This document shows, one piece after another, positions 35,985 to 45,290 of a DNA stretch of 64,000 nt. This DNA is from Paracoccaceae bacterium (lineage in GTDB: Bacteria; Pseudomonadota; Alphaproteobacteria; Rhodobacterales; Rhodobacteraceae). The stretch is taken from contig JAAZYV010000006.1 in the NCBI GenBank assembly GCA_014239455.1, positions 62,001 through 126,000 of the forward strand. The letters are read 5' to 3'. The notes under the pieces are model-generated. The model worked only from the letters and a program-made list of their open reading frames with translations. It had not been told where the DNA came from and searched no databases. Position numbers and translations under genes: made by a program. Positions within the stretch are counted from its first letter, which is position 1. Every line of letters begins with the position of its first letter.

Positions 35985-36203
35985 AGGTTATCTCCGATCT
36001 CATAGTCCAATTAATTTTGTGTCATACTAGGTTCAAAATCAATTTCAGCATGGTTTCAAGCTCATTGATCTCAATATATATCTTAGTATAATTCTTCACA
36101 AAGTGTTTTGTTTGTCACTCAACATATAACTCCAATTTGAAAAATTGCATTTTACTCGCGGTCGATTTTTAATTTGGTCTTATGCAATATACGATTGTTA
36201 AAG

Positions 36204-36881
36204 CTAAATCCGCTGTTTTGACCACTCTATAGGTGAGGCCAAAAATGCTTCTATTTGATCTAGTGTTTCACTATTCCATTTGGAACTTTCATCTTTGCAA
36301 AATTTCAAAACATCCCACCAGGAAGCAAGATAATGTAACTGGAGGCCCAATTTTTCAAGCTTTTCAGGTATATTAGGAAATATGTTGTAGTAAAAGATCA
36401 CAATTGCGTGCTCTACTTCGGCCCCTGCATCCCTAAGAGCATTACAGAATTTGATTTTACTACCTCCATCTGTTGTAAGGTCTTCAATTAGGATTACCTT
36501 TTTCCCAACAATACTTTCCCCTTCAATTTGGGCATCTCTACCAAACCCTTTCGGTTTTTTGCGTACATAATGCATTGGAAGGTTAAGTCTTTCAGCTAGG
36601 AAAGCTGCAAATGGTATTCCTGCAGTCTCTCCACCCACAAGACTATCAACCTGATGGCATCCAATGTCCTTCAATATTATATCAGCACAAAAGTTCATCA
36701 AAATTCTCCTAGCTTTTGGATGAGAAATAAGCTTTCTGCAGTCAATATATACGGGGCTTCGAATACCAGAAGTTAAAGTGAAGGGTGTTTGGGAGTTAAA
36801 ATGTATAGCATCAATCGCTAAGAGCGTTCTTGCCGTAATTCTTGCCTGTCTTTCCCTGCTATTAGAACTTTTTTCTTTCAA
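36204..36881 (-). CDS. pyrE: orotate phosphoribosyltransferase
   Basis: Forms orotidine 5'-monophosphate from orotate and PRPP in pyrimidine synthesis. The 225-residue protein has the PRPP-binding signature VILIEDLTTDGGSK around residue 130, GGETAGIPFAAFLA, and YVRKKPKGFG with the catalytic lysine loop. It starts at TTG 36881 and lies 29 nt downstream of pyrC on the same strand, forming a pyrC-pyrE unit. Confidence 0.96.
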   Translation of the reverse strand: MKEKSSNSRERQARITARTLLAIDAIHFNSQTPFTLTSGIRSPVYIDCRKLISHPKARRILMNFCADIILKDIGCHQVDSLVGGETAGIPFAAFLAERLNLPMHYVRKKPKGFGRDAQIEGESIVGKKVILIEDLTTDGGSKIKFCNALRDAGAEVEHAIVIFYYNIFPNIPEKLEKLGLQLHYLASWWDVLKFCKDESSKWNSETLDQIEAFLASPIEWSKQRI

Positions 36882-36910
36882 TTCTTTTCACCAAGCCAAT
36901 TATTTATTTT

Positions 36911-37975
36911 TCAAATGTTTTCGTGTTTCCAGTATAATGAAAAACCAGGGTCAAACACAGATATTGTATCATGACCAATCGAAATTTTCTTTATTTTTTC
37001 TTTAGGCTCCTTCATTTTGGAAAGCTTGATGTATGATTTATTGGCCGCGAGCCCATAATATTTTGCACCATTCAGAGAAATGAACCCTTCTAATTTTTCC
37101 AAAGCGGACTCTGCTTCAAATATATGTGCAAGGCAACTTAAAGCATTTGGAGTTGAAAAAATACCCGCACAACCGCAAGCATTTTCCTTCAGGTGATCAA
37201 GATGTGGGGCAGAGTCTGTTCCAAGAAAAAACTTTGGATTTCCTGATACTGCTGCGCGAATAATAGCTATCCTATGTGATTCACGTTTTGCTAGCGGTAA
37301 ACAATAATAATGCGGCCTAATTCCATCTTTGAACATGCTATTTCGGTTGATTATGAGGTGGTGGGGTGTAATTGTTGCAGCGAGATTGGAATCACTATCC
37401 GTGACATAATCTACGCTTTCTTTAGTTGTGATATGCTCTAGCACTATTCGTAACTCAGGGATTTTTTTTCTTAAAGGTTCCAAAATCTTATCAACAAAGA
37501 AAGCTTCTCTGTCGAAGATATCTATTTTGGGATCGGTTGCTTCGCCATGTACGAGTAACGGTATGTCTAATCGGGCAATTTTTTCTAGTAACTTATAAAT
37601 GCTTAAAAGATCTCGAACACCATTTTCAGAATTTGTTGTAGCCCCTGCAGGATAAAGTTTCACAGCCTTAATAATTCCCCTATTAACACCTTCCTCAATA
37701 TCATTTATTTTGCTTTTTTCAGTAAGAAAAAGTGTCATTAGTGGTTGAAAATCATGTTCTTTTGGTATTAATTTTAATATTTGACGATAATAATTTTCAG
37801 CTTGTTCAGTTGTCACTATTGGTGGGTTTAGGTTGGGCATTATTATGGCTCGACCAAAGGTATTGCTCGAATACTTTAAGACTGTCTTAAGAATATCTCC
37901 TGATCTCAAGTGTAAATGCCAGTCGTCAGGTTTTTTGATTCTAACAGCTTGAATTATTTTTTCATGGCTCTTCAT
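36911..37975 (-). CDS. pyrC: dihydroorotase (class II)
   Basis: Cyclises carbamoyl aspartate to dihydroorotate. The 354-residue length and motifs match the E. coli-type class II enzyme: PDDWHLHLRSGD with two zinc histidines, MPNLNPP, the carbamylated-lysine loop KAVKLYPAGATTNSENGV, LLVHGEA, LEHITTK and FFLGTDSAPH. Residue 7 onwards follows the family start. It is the first gene of pyrCE, with the promoter expected in the long intergenic region on its right. Confidence 0.97.
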   Translation of the reverse strand: MKSHEKIIQAVRIKKPDDWHLHLRSGDILKTVLKYSSNTFGRAIIMPNLNPPIVTTEQAENYYRQILKLIPKEHDFQPLMTLFLTEKSKINDIEEGVNRGIIKAVKLYPAGATTNSENGVRDLLSIYKLLEKIARLDIPLLVHGEATDPKIDIFDREAFFVDKILEPLRKKIPELRIVLEHITTKESVDYVTDSDSNLAATITPHHLIINRNSMFKDGIRPHYYCLPLAKRESHRIAIIRAAVSGNPKFFLGTDSAPHLDHLKENACGCAGIFSTPNALSCLAHIFEAESALEKLEGFISLNGAKYYGLAANKSYIKLSKMKEPKEKIKKISIGHDTISVFDPGFSLYWKHENI

Positions 37976-38361
37976 AAATAAAATAGCAGTTTGGAAGCCT
38001 TACAAGTTTACGGATCTTTAATCAACGGAATGAGTATCAAAGAAATACTAAATGACCAATGTAAATTTTTCGATTGTTAGCTTAACATCATGGTGTGGAT
38101 GCCATTTGATAACGAAATGACAATATCCAGAATATTAATTTTCAAATTGATTTTATAATTAGATGCCGTCTATATATATTAGATAATTTATTTACTCCTC
38201 TTGGTTGCACCTTTGATTTTTGTGCTCTATAAAATCCTGATCTCTTTGGGACAACAAATATTAAGTTAAGTAAAAAAGTTTTTGATATATGTTAATAAAG
38301 TTAGTGACTTAATTTATAACCAAGTATATTAGATCATTTGCTTTTAATTTGGAGGGAAAGA
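37976..38361. other. 386-nt intergenic region between divergent pyrC and folE
   Basis: This is the only gap over 300 nt. I find no convincing coding frame (the longest ATG frames are very short), no tRNA and no recognisable riboswitch. It should hold the promoters of pyrC and folE. On the folE side, TAGTGA at 38302-38307 and TATATT at 38325-38330 are 17 nt apart and could be a weak sigma-70 promoter with the start site near 38337; in DNA this AT-rich that is a weak claim. Confidence 0.5.
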
Positions 38362-38982
38362 ATGGGAGTTCATGATTTTTCGATTAAGCCTTATAGTAAT
38401 GATGGCCTAAATTTAGACAAACCCTCAGAACAAGAAGCATTAGAGGCAGTTAGAACGTTATTAAGATGGGCTGGTGATGATCCAAATCGTGAAGGCCTGA
38501 AAGAGACGCCAAAAAGAGTACTCAAGGCTTATAACGAATGGTTCAAGGGCTATGCAGAGAATCCTGCCAAGATTTTGGGTAAAACTTTTCAAGAAGTTGA
38601 AGGTTATGATGATTGGGTAGTATTAAAATCTATTAGGCTTGAAAGTTATTGTGAACACCATCTGGCTCCCATAATAGGAAATGCTAGAGTGGCATATCTT
38701 CCGGATGGATTAGTCGTCGGTATATCAAAATTAGCACGAGTTGTAGAAGTTTACTCAAAGCGTTTGCAGATTCAGGAAAGACTTACGAGGGAGATTGGAT
38801 TGATTATAGAGAAAGTGTTAAGACCAAAAGGTGTAGCCGTTTTGGTGGAGGCCGAACATCACTGTATGTGTACTCGTGGAGTTAACAAACCTGGTACGAC
38901 TATGGTAACTACTACATTTTTGGGTGAAGCAAAGACTGATATTGACTTCCGTCGATCTTTCCTAGATCGTAGCTCTCGGTGA
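38362..38982 (+). CDS. folE: GTP cyclohydrolase I (type IA)
   Basis: First enzyme of tetrahydrofolate (and queuosine precursor) synthesis, converting GTP to dihydroneopterin triphosphate. Zinc ligands and active site are visible in ESYCEHHLAPIIGNARVAYLP and EAEHHCMCTRGVNKPG. The ATG at 38362 has a strong GGAGG box 6 nt upstream, so a longer TTG reading at 38338 is rejected; this gives 206 residues, the usual length. It stands alone, 120 nt before glyQ, while folB and folP are 8-9 kb downstream. Confidence 0.97.
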   Translation: MGVHDFSIKPYSNDGLNLDKPSEQEALEAVRTLLRWAGDDPNREGLKETPKRVLKAYNEWFKGYAENPAKILGKTFQEVEGYDDWVVLKSIRLESYCEHHLAPIIGNARVAYLPDGLVVGISKLARVVEVYSKRLQIQERLTREIGLIIEKVLRPKGVAVLVEAEHHCMCTRGVNKPGTTMVTTTFLGEAKTDIDFRRSFLDRSSR

Positions 38983-39102
38983 AGGTTGAATTTCAAACAA
39001 AATTTGTTACTGTATTTAGATCATTATCTTATATTGGGCTATACTTGAATAGCTACTATCATGAATTAGTTTTGTTATAATTTTCCAGGAAAAATATCCG
39101 TA

Positions 39103-40014
39103 ATGCCTAGGTCATTTCAGGAAATAATATTTAAATTAAATGAATTTTGGTCTGATTGTGGATGTGTAATATTACAGCCTTATGATTTAGAAGTTGGAGC
39201 GGGAACTTTCCATCCAGCAACAACACTTAAAGCTCTTGGCAAGAAGCATTGGCATGCAGCCTACGTTCAACCATCACGACGTCCAACTGATGGTCGTTAT
39301 GGGGAAAATCCAAATAGATTGCAGCATTTTTACCAATATCAAGTAATACTAAAACCCTCTCCAAGTAACATTCAGGAACTATATATTGATAGCTTAGAGA
39401 AAATTGGGATCGATAGAACTCTTCATGACATAAGATTTGTTGAGGATGATTGGGAGAGTCCAACCCTAGGTGCTTGGGGCTTAGGTTGGGAGGTTTGGTG
39501 TGATGGGATGGAGGTAAGCCAATTTACCTATTTTCAACAAGTTGGAGGGATAGATTGTAACCCTGTTTCGGGTGAAATAACCTATGGGCTCGAAAGAATT
39601 GCGATGTTTGTTCTAGGATTAGACAATGTGATGGATTTACCTTTTAATAATCCTGACTCAGAAAAATCGCTTACTTATGGCGATATTTTTAGACAAGCAG
39701 AACGTGAATATAGCAGATGGAATTTTGATGTAGCTAACCCAGAAGTCTTGTTATCCCATTTCCAGGACTATGAGAAAGAGTGTAAGCGGATATTATCTGA
39801 AAAACAAATTGATGGGCATCTTTCCGAATCTATTCTGATGGTGCAACCAGCCTATGATTATTGCATAAAAGCAAGCCACATTTTTAATTTGCTAGATGCT
39901 AGGGGTGTAGTATCTCCTACAGAAAGACAAAATTTCATTGCTAGGGTAAGAGACTTAGCAAAAATGTGTGCTGAAGCATTCTTAGAATCAGAGCAAGCTC
40001 AGCAAAGAAATTAA
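39103..40014 (+). CDS. glyQ: glycine--tRNA ligase alpha subunit
   Basis: Catalytic subunit of the bacterial alpha2beta2 glycyl-tRNA synthetase. Its class II motifs include [36 protein letters not shown] at the N-terminus, [19 protein letters not shown], and [18 protein letters not shown]. Length is 303 residues, as expected. It is followed after 2 nt by a small membrane protein gene and then glyS, so all three are one transcription unit. Confidence 0.98.
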   Translation: MPRSFQEIIFKLNEFWSDCGCVILQPYDLEVGAGTFHPATTLKALGKKHWHAAYVQPSRRPTDGRYGENPNRLQHFYQYQVILKPSPSNIQELYIDSLEKIGIDRTLHDIRFVEDDWESPTLGAWGLGWEVWCDGMEVSQFTYFQQVGGIDCNPVSGEITYGLERIAMFVLGLDNVMDLPFNNPDSEKSLTYGDIFRQAEREYSRWNFDVANPEVLLSHFQDYEKECKRILSEKQIDGHLSESILMVQPAYDYCIKASHIFNLLDARGVVSPTERQNFIARVRDLAKMCAEAFLESEQAQQRN

Positions 40015-40016
40015 AA

Positions 40017-40457
40017 ATGAATGGAAAAGTAACTGTTATTATTATTTTGGGAGGTTCTTTTTGCTTTGGTATTTTATTTTTTTATTTTCAAACATTTGCG
40101 TATTACCAAGAGGTTTCTGGTTTACAGAATATAGTAGTGGATTCCAAAAGAATTGAGGTTTGGAATTATCAAGGCATTAGAGCTAATACTTCAGCATTGA
40201 AAATGAGAAGTTGTTTCAATACTGAAGTAAGAGCTTTTCACAATTTAACTCTTGCAAAAAATCCACAACCGCTTACCTCTCCGTTTTGGTTCAGTTGCTT
40301 TAATTCAAAAGATTTGCAAAATGCAATTGATGATGGCACGGCAAAAGCCTATATAGCGGTTGAAAATGAGGTAAAAGGTATAGATAGACTAGTGGTAATA
40401 TATTCTGATGGTAAGGGTTATGAATGGCGACAGCTTAACAAAAAGTATTTGGATTAA
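40017..40457 (+). CDS. small membrane-anchored protein between glyQ and glyS (DUF6446-like)
   Basis: A 146-residue protein with one N-terminal membrane helix (residues about 5-27), followed by YYQEVSG and a globular domain with three cysteines, including FWFSCFNSKDL. It has 2-nt and 3-nt spacers to glyQ and glyS and must be cotranslated with them. I recall a protein of this kind, DUF6446, at this place in Rhodobacterales genomes, but I cannot verify the match. The domain would face the periplasm if the basic N-terminus is inside. Function unknown; it is not a known part of glycyl-tRNA synthetase. Confidence 0.7.
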   Translation: MNGKVTVIIILGGSFCFGILFFYFQTFAYYQEVSGLQNIVVDSKRIEVWNYQGIRANTSALKMRSCFNTEVRAFHNLTLAKNPQPLTSPFWFSCFNSKDLQNAIDDGTAKAYIAVENEVKGIDRLVVIYSDGKGYEWRQLNKKYLD

Positions 40458-40460
40458 CTC

Positions 40461-42527
40461 ATGCCTGATCTAGTATTAGAGTTGTATTCTGAAGAAATAC
40501 CGGCACGCATGCAGGAAAAGGCGGCTGAGCATTTAAGAAAATCATTTTGGTCAGGATTAACTGAAGAGAGATTATCTTTTGAGCGGTTAGAGGTTTTTTC
40601 CACCCCGAGGAGGTTAGTTTTGATTATTTGGGATTTGGCTAGCCATTCCAATTCCTTTTTTGAGGAGAAGAGAGGACCTAGAGTTGGTGCCCCAATTAAG
40701 GCATTATCTGGCTTTGCCAGATCTGTTGGTGCAAACGAATCAGAGCTATACAAAAAGAAAGAAAAGAAGGGCGATTTTTATTTCTACCGGTTGGAACATC
40801 CTGGATACTTATCGGAGGAGTTAATTAACAAGATTACTTTAAAAGTTACCCATGGCTTTCCGTGGCAAAAGTCAATGAGGTGGGGGGAGGGTAGTTTCCG
40901 GTGGGTTAGACCACTGAGATCAATCCTTTGTGTGTTGTATCGAGAGAACCAAGAGCCTAGAGTGATTAGCTTGGAGATTAATGGAGTGTTTGCCTCTAAT
41001 TTTACCTTTGGCCATCCATCTATGTGTCCAGGCAAGTTTTTCCCTGAAAGTGCTCAAGACTACATCTGTGGTCTTAAAGATCGAAAGGTGATTTTAGACT
41101 TCAAGCAGAGAAAAAATCTCATTTGGGAATCTGCTAAAAAATTAGTTCAAGGCAAAAATGCTAGGCTAATAGTAGACAATTCTTTGCTAAATGAAGTAGC
41201 TGGTCTCGTAGAGTGGCCGGTCGTTTTAATGGGAACGATCGATGAGGAATTTTTAGCATTACCAAGAGAAATATTACAAATTTCAATGAGAGAACATCAA
41301 AAATTTTTTTCAGTAATAAGGATTGATACAGGATTACTATATAAGTTTGTTGTTGTGGCAAATCTTGAATCTAAAGATGATGGAAAGTCTGTACTTGAGG
41401 GCAATTCGAGAGTATTACGATCTAGATTACGTGACGCTAAATTCTTCTTTAATAAGGATCTTACAGAGATTAAAAGGAAAAATTTTGATGCTTTAAATCA
41501 TAGATTAGCTTCTGTTACTTTTCATAATAAGATTGGGAGTCAGGCTCATAGAGTCAAAGAAATAAGAAAAATTTCAGTTAAGATAGCCAAATTATTGAAT
41601 GTAGATGCCGGTTCATGTGATCAAGCGGCTAGTTTGTGCAAAACAGACCTGACCACATATATGGTTTCAGAATTTCCGGAATTACAGGGTGTAATGGGTA
41701 GCATTTACTGCAAAATAGAAGGACAAAATGAGCCAATCTATAATGCGATCTCTGATCATTATAAGCCTGTTACTCAAAATGATGATGTACCCAAAGAAAT
41801 GATCTCTGTTGTTGTGGCAATTGCTGATAGAGTTTTCACGTTAACAAGATTCTGGGCAATAGACGAAAAGCCATCTGGTTCCAAGGATCCATTTGCTCTT
41901 AGAAGAGGGGCTATAGGTTTAATCAGAATCTTGTTAGAAAAAAGGTTAGATATTAAGCTTAGTGATTTGATTGAAAAGAGTTTGAGCTCCGAAATTGCTC
42001 AGGATCTTTACCAATTTTTTACCGAGAGATTTAGGGTCTATCTTATTGAGAAAGGATATTCACATGATACCCTGCAAGCTTGTTTAGACATGAAGAGTCT
42101 TGAAAATCCATATGCTACCTTTATGCAGATTGATCAGCTTGAGAAATTTAGGAAGACAGATCTTTTCCCTAGGTTAATGGATGCTTATAGAAGACCTAAT
42201 AACATCCTCAACTCTGAGGAGAATAGAACCAAGAAAAGGTATGAACTTGAACCATCTGTGGAATTGTTCAATACCGCCGAAGAAAATAGGCTTATGGATA
42301 ATTTAGTTTCAATAGAGAAGTCGGTTAGAGTATTATTATCTCAGAGGGACTATTTTAATGCCTTACAAACTCTTGCAAATTTAAATGATTCCGTGGAAGG
42401 ATTTTTTGAAAATGTAACTATTAATTCTCAAGTGCCAGAAGAAAAGGATAATAGACTTCATCTATGCAACAAGGTAAGAAAAATTATGCATTCTGTGGCC
42501 AATTTTTCTGAACTAAGGATATCATGA
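40461..42527 (+). CDS. glyS: glycine--tRNA ligase beta subunit
   Basis: tRNA-binding subunit of alpha2beta2 GlyRS. The family opening LVLELYSEEIPARMQEKA, the WPVVLMGTIDEEFLALPREIL and MREHQKFF blocks, the central HD-like region QGVMGSIYC, SGSKDPFALRRGAIGLIRI, and the C-terminal DALR-like anticodon domain ending NRLHLCNKVRKIM are all present. The 688-residue length is normal. It starts 3 nt after the membrane protein and is followed after 33 nt by the PPDK-like gene. Confidence 0.97.
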   Translation: MPDLVLELYSEEIPARMQEKAAEHLRKSFWSGLTEERLSFERLEVFSTPRRLVLIIWDLASHSNSFFEEKRGPRVGAPIKALSGFARSVGANESELYKKKEKKGDFYFYRLEHPGYLSEELINKITLKVTHGFPWQKSMRWGEGSFRWVRPLRSILCVLYRENQEPRVISLEINGVFASNFTFGHPSMCPGKFFPESAQDYICGLKDRKVILDFKQRKNLIWESAKKLVQGKNARLIVDNSLLNEVAGLVEWPVVLMGTIDEEFLALPREILQISMREHQKFFSVIRIDTGLLYKFVVVANLESKDDGKSVLEGNSRVLRSRLRDAKFFFNKDLTEIKRKNFDALNHRLASVTFHNKIGSQAHRVKEIRKISVKIAKLLNVDAGSCDQAASLCKTDLTTYMVSEFPELQGVMGSIYCKIEGQNEPIYNAISDHYKPVTQNDDVPKEMISVVVAIADRVFTLTRFWAIDEKPSGSKDPFALRRGAIGLIRILLEKRLDIKLSDLIEKSLSSEIAQDLYQFFTERFRVYLIEKGYSHDTLQACLDMKSLENPYATFMQIDQLEKFRKTDLFPRLMDAYRRPNNILNSEENRTKKRYELEPSVELFNTAEENRLMDNLVSIEKSVRVLLSQRDYFNALQTLANLNDSVEGFFENVTINSQVPEEKDNRLHLCNKVRKIMHSVANFSELRIS

Positions 42528-42560
42528 TGCAATTTTTTCTATAGAGTAAAGCTAGTTCCG

Positions 42561-45152
42561 ATGGTAAATAATGCCAAGAATGTGATTTCTATTTCATCTA
42601 AACTTTGTGTTAGTCGAGAAGAGTTTGGTTTTAGGGCAAGCACTATTTCAGGACTCAATAAGTTGGGATTTCCAGTTGCTCCTGGCTATTTCATTTCTTC
42701 TAAACTTATAAAAAAGATAATTGATGGTGGTACTACTCCAGATTTTCCAAAAGAATTTTTGGATCGGGCCCCCGTATGTCTAAGAGCGAGCCCCGAATTT
42801 AGGGAATGGCGCGGTCCAGAATCAATACTTTATTTAGGTCTTAACAGGGAAAAGTTAGAAACAATTAACAAAATTACAGGGGTAAAAATAGCTAAATTTT
42901 TGTATTTGGAGCATGTCAGGAATTTTGGTGTGAAAGTATTGGAGTTAGACCCTGACTTATTTGATCAAACATTACACCTTGCTGTAACTAGGGAGAATGT
43001 AAAATTGGTTAGAGACTTACCAATAAATATGATTGATGATTTGACTAATGAGTTTGAAGAATATTACAGAATGCACCTTGGTTTTGACTTTCCTGAAGAT
43101 CAAGAAACACAGATACATTATGCCCTTAAGGCGATTGCAAAAAAGTGGGAAAATCCTACCTCAAAAGTACTGAGATTGTCTCTGGGTGCAGATCCTCATG
43201 CTTCGATGGGAGTGATATTACAGGAAATGATTTTGGCAAATCATGAATCACGATTTGGTTTACTGGATATACAATCTATAAATAATTTCACTGGGGAAGA
43301 AAATATCAATGGTAGTTTTGTTCCAATACAAATTGGAGAAACGAGTTCACCATCGGTTCTGAAAGATAGTTTTTCACGATCGATGTCTCAGGAAGAACTC
43401 ATTTTAGGAAATAAGGTTTCCAAACTCTATAAACCATTGATTGCCAAAATCAGTGTGTTGGAAGAAAAGGCTTTCAAAGCATTTGGTAAAAAGTTAAATT
43501 TTTCATTTTTGATCAAAGATGATGAGTTTGTCTTAATTGACGCAAAAGATGTGGAGCTTCAGGCATCAGCATTGATGCGGCTAAACGTAGAAGCTGTAAG
43601 AAAAGGATTGATCTCCAAGGAAACAGCAATTTTAAAAACTGATCCGGAGATGCTATTAGATACATTGCACTCGCAAATTCATAAAGATGTTGACATCGAA
43701 GTCATAGGGCTGGGACTGCCTGCTAGCCCTGGGGCAGTTTCTGGTTTTATAGCCTTCAAAGCTGAAGAAGCTATTCAGATGAATTCAAAAGGAATGACTG
43801 CGGTTTTAGTTAGAAGCGAGACAAGTTCGGAAGATATAAGAGGGATGCATGTTTCTGCGGGTGTTCTTACCTTGAGGGGTGGTATGTCTAGCCATGCAGC
43901 TGTGGTGGCAAGAGGGCTTGGGAAACCTTGCGTGGTAGGGGTGAGTGACTTAAGAATGGATAACAGCCTCAAATCTCTACTTACTAAGGATGGTCGAATT
44001 CTGAAAACCGGTGATTTGATAACTATTGATGGATCCAACGGTAGAGTATTACTAGGTAAGGCGCAAATGGTTCAACCCAACTTTTCAAAACATTTTTACC
44101 AAATTATGGAGTGGGCTAATGAACTCGGTAAAATAAGTGTTAAGGCGAATGCAGATACCCCACAGGAAGCTTTACTAGCCAAGGAATTTAATGTGGACGG
44201 AATCGGATTATGTCGTACAGAGCACATGTTTTTTGAGAGTAAAACACTGCAACACATGCAAAAGACGATTCTAGCTTCTAATGAAGGGGATAAAGAAGAG
44301 GCTATCAATGCACTATTACCCATTCAACAGGCACAATTTGAAGAGATATTCAAAATAATGGAAGGGTTGCCTGTTACCATACGCTTGCTGGATTTACCGG
44401 TGCATGAATTTCTACCTAATAGCTTGCTTGAATTAGAAAATCTTGCAAATGAGCTTGGTATGACATTCACACAAGTGTCTGAACATTCAAAGCAGATGTC
44501 TGAAATCAACCCTATGTTGGGGAAAAGAGGAGTGAGGCTGGGAATACTTTTCCCAAAACTTTACCAGATGCAGATAAAAGCAATTTTAAAAGCAAGTAGG
44601 AGTGTTTATGGTTCAGAGCAGATTAACTTTGCCCCAGAAATAATGTTACCAATGGTGTCTTCTGTAAAAGAAGTTTATTTCGTTAGAGATATGATCGACC
44701 AGGTGGTTGCGTCTATCCCCAGACACCAAGGTCATCTGGTGGCATACAAACTGGGTGTAATGGTTGAGACTCCCAGGGCTGTATTAAAATCAGGTGAACT
44801 TGCGTCCGCAAGTTCTTTTTTAAGTTTTGGCACCAATGACCTTACCCAGATGACTTATGGTCTTAGCAGAGATGATTCTGGTACATTCATGAGAGACTAC
44901 ATAGATCACAAAATTTATCCTGAAGATCCATTCAGGTCTCTTGATATTGATGGCGTTGGAGAACTTCTAAAGATTGCTTCAGATAGAAGCAGAAAATCAA
45001 ATCCCAATATAAGATTAGGTATTTGTGGGGAGCATGGAGGTGATCCAAATTCGATAGATTTCTGTAAAAATATTGGTTTGTATTTTGTCTCCTGTTCCCC
45101 ATATCGAGTTCCTATGGCGAGGCTTGGAGCTACCCGCTCTAACTCTCTATAG
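42561..45152 (+). CDS. PPDK-like PEP-utilising protein with degenerate ATP-grasp domain
   Basis: An 863-residue relative of pyruvate, phosphate dikinase. The middle and C-terminal parts are well conserved: swivelling phosphohistidine domain RGGMSSHAAVVARG (His445), then the PEP/pyruvate barrel with DGIGLCRTEHMFF, MLGKRGVRLG, FLSFGTNDLTQM and GICGEHGGDP (Cys822). The first 360 residues keep overall ATP-grasp length but lose the nucleotide-binding signatures: the GGKG-x-NLAEM lysine loop is FGFRASTISGL, the RSGARxSMPGMMDT loop is LRASPEFREWRGPESI, and the MEFTIE...LQTR region is FSFLIKDDEFVLIDAK. It may therefore not make ATP. It is cotranscribed with glyQS. NCBI-style annotation might be putative PEP-binding protein. 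Confidence 0.85.
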   Translation: MVNNAKNVISISSKLCVSREEFGFRASTISGLNKLGFPVAPGYFISSKLIKKIIDGGTTPDFPKEFLDRAPVCLRASPEFREWRGPESILYLGLNREKLETINKITGVKIAKFLYLEHVRNFGVKVLELDPDLFDQTLHLAVTRENVKLVRDLPINMIDDLTNEFEEYYRMHLGFDFPEDQETQIHYALKAIAKKWENPTSKVLRLSLGADPHASMGVILQEMILANHESRFGLLDIQSINNFTGEENINGSFVPIQIGETSSPSVLKDSFSRSMSQEELILGNKVSKLYKPLIAKISVLEEKAFKAFGKKLNFSFLIKDDEFVLIDAKDVELQASALMRLNVEAVRKGLISKETAILKTDPEMLLDTLHSQIHKDVDIEVIGLGLPASPGAVSGFIAFKAEEAIQMNSKGMTAVLVRSETSSEDIRGMHVSAGVLTLRGGMSSHAAVVARGLGKPCVVGVSDLRMDNSLKSLLTKDGRILKTGDLITIDGSNGRVLLGKAQMVQPNFSKHFYQIMEWANELGKISVKANADTPQEALLAKEFNVDGIGLCRTEHMFFESKTLQHMQKTILASNEGDKEEAINALLPIQQAQFEEIFKIMEGLPVTIRLLDLPVHEFLPNSLLELENLANELGMTFTQVSEHSKQMSEINPMLGKRGVRLGILFPKLYQMQIKAILKASRSVYGSEQINFAPEIMLPMVSSVKEVYFVRDMIDQVVASIPRHQGHLVAYKLGVMVETPRAVLKSGELASASSFLSFGTNDLTQMTYGLSRDDSGTFMRDYIDHKIYPEDPFRSLDIDGVGELLKIASDRSRKSNPNIRLGICGEHGGDPNSIDFCKNIGLYFVSCSPYRVPMARLGATRSNSL

Positions 45153-45184
45153 AACAAAGTAATTCTAAAGTGCTCAGCCTTAGA

Positions 45185-45200
45185 CCCAGGGTTGCTTGGG
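45185..45200 (+). terminator. hairpin downstream of the PPDK-like gene, possible terminator
   Basis: CCCAGG and CTTGGG can pair over six positions (one G-T) around a GTTG loop, 33 nt after the stop codon that ends the glyQ-glyS-PPDK unit. The following bases are not a T run (ATAACGTAGTTTAATT), so it would be an inefficient or Rho-assisted terminator at best. Confidence 0.25.
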
Positions 45201-45290
45201 ATAACGTAGTTTAATTATATTTCTCTTGCATGATCTTGTCTTGAGTATTAAGAGCTTTTGAAAAGAAATTAGATTAAAGCACTAGTTAAT

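Noticed and set aside
37976..38361. Possible riboswitch, small RNA or small gene in the pyrC-folE gap
   Set aside because: No conserved riboswitch core, tRNA-like fold or coding frame of useful length could be recognised.
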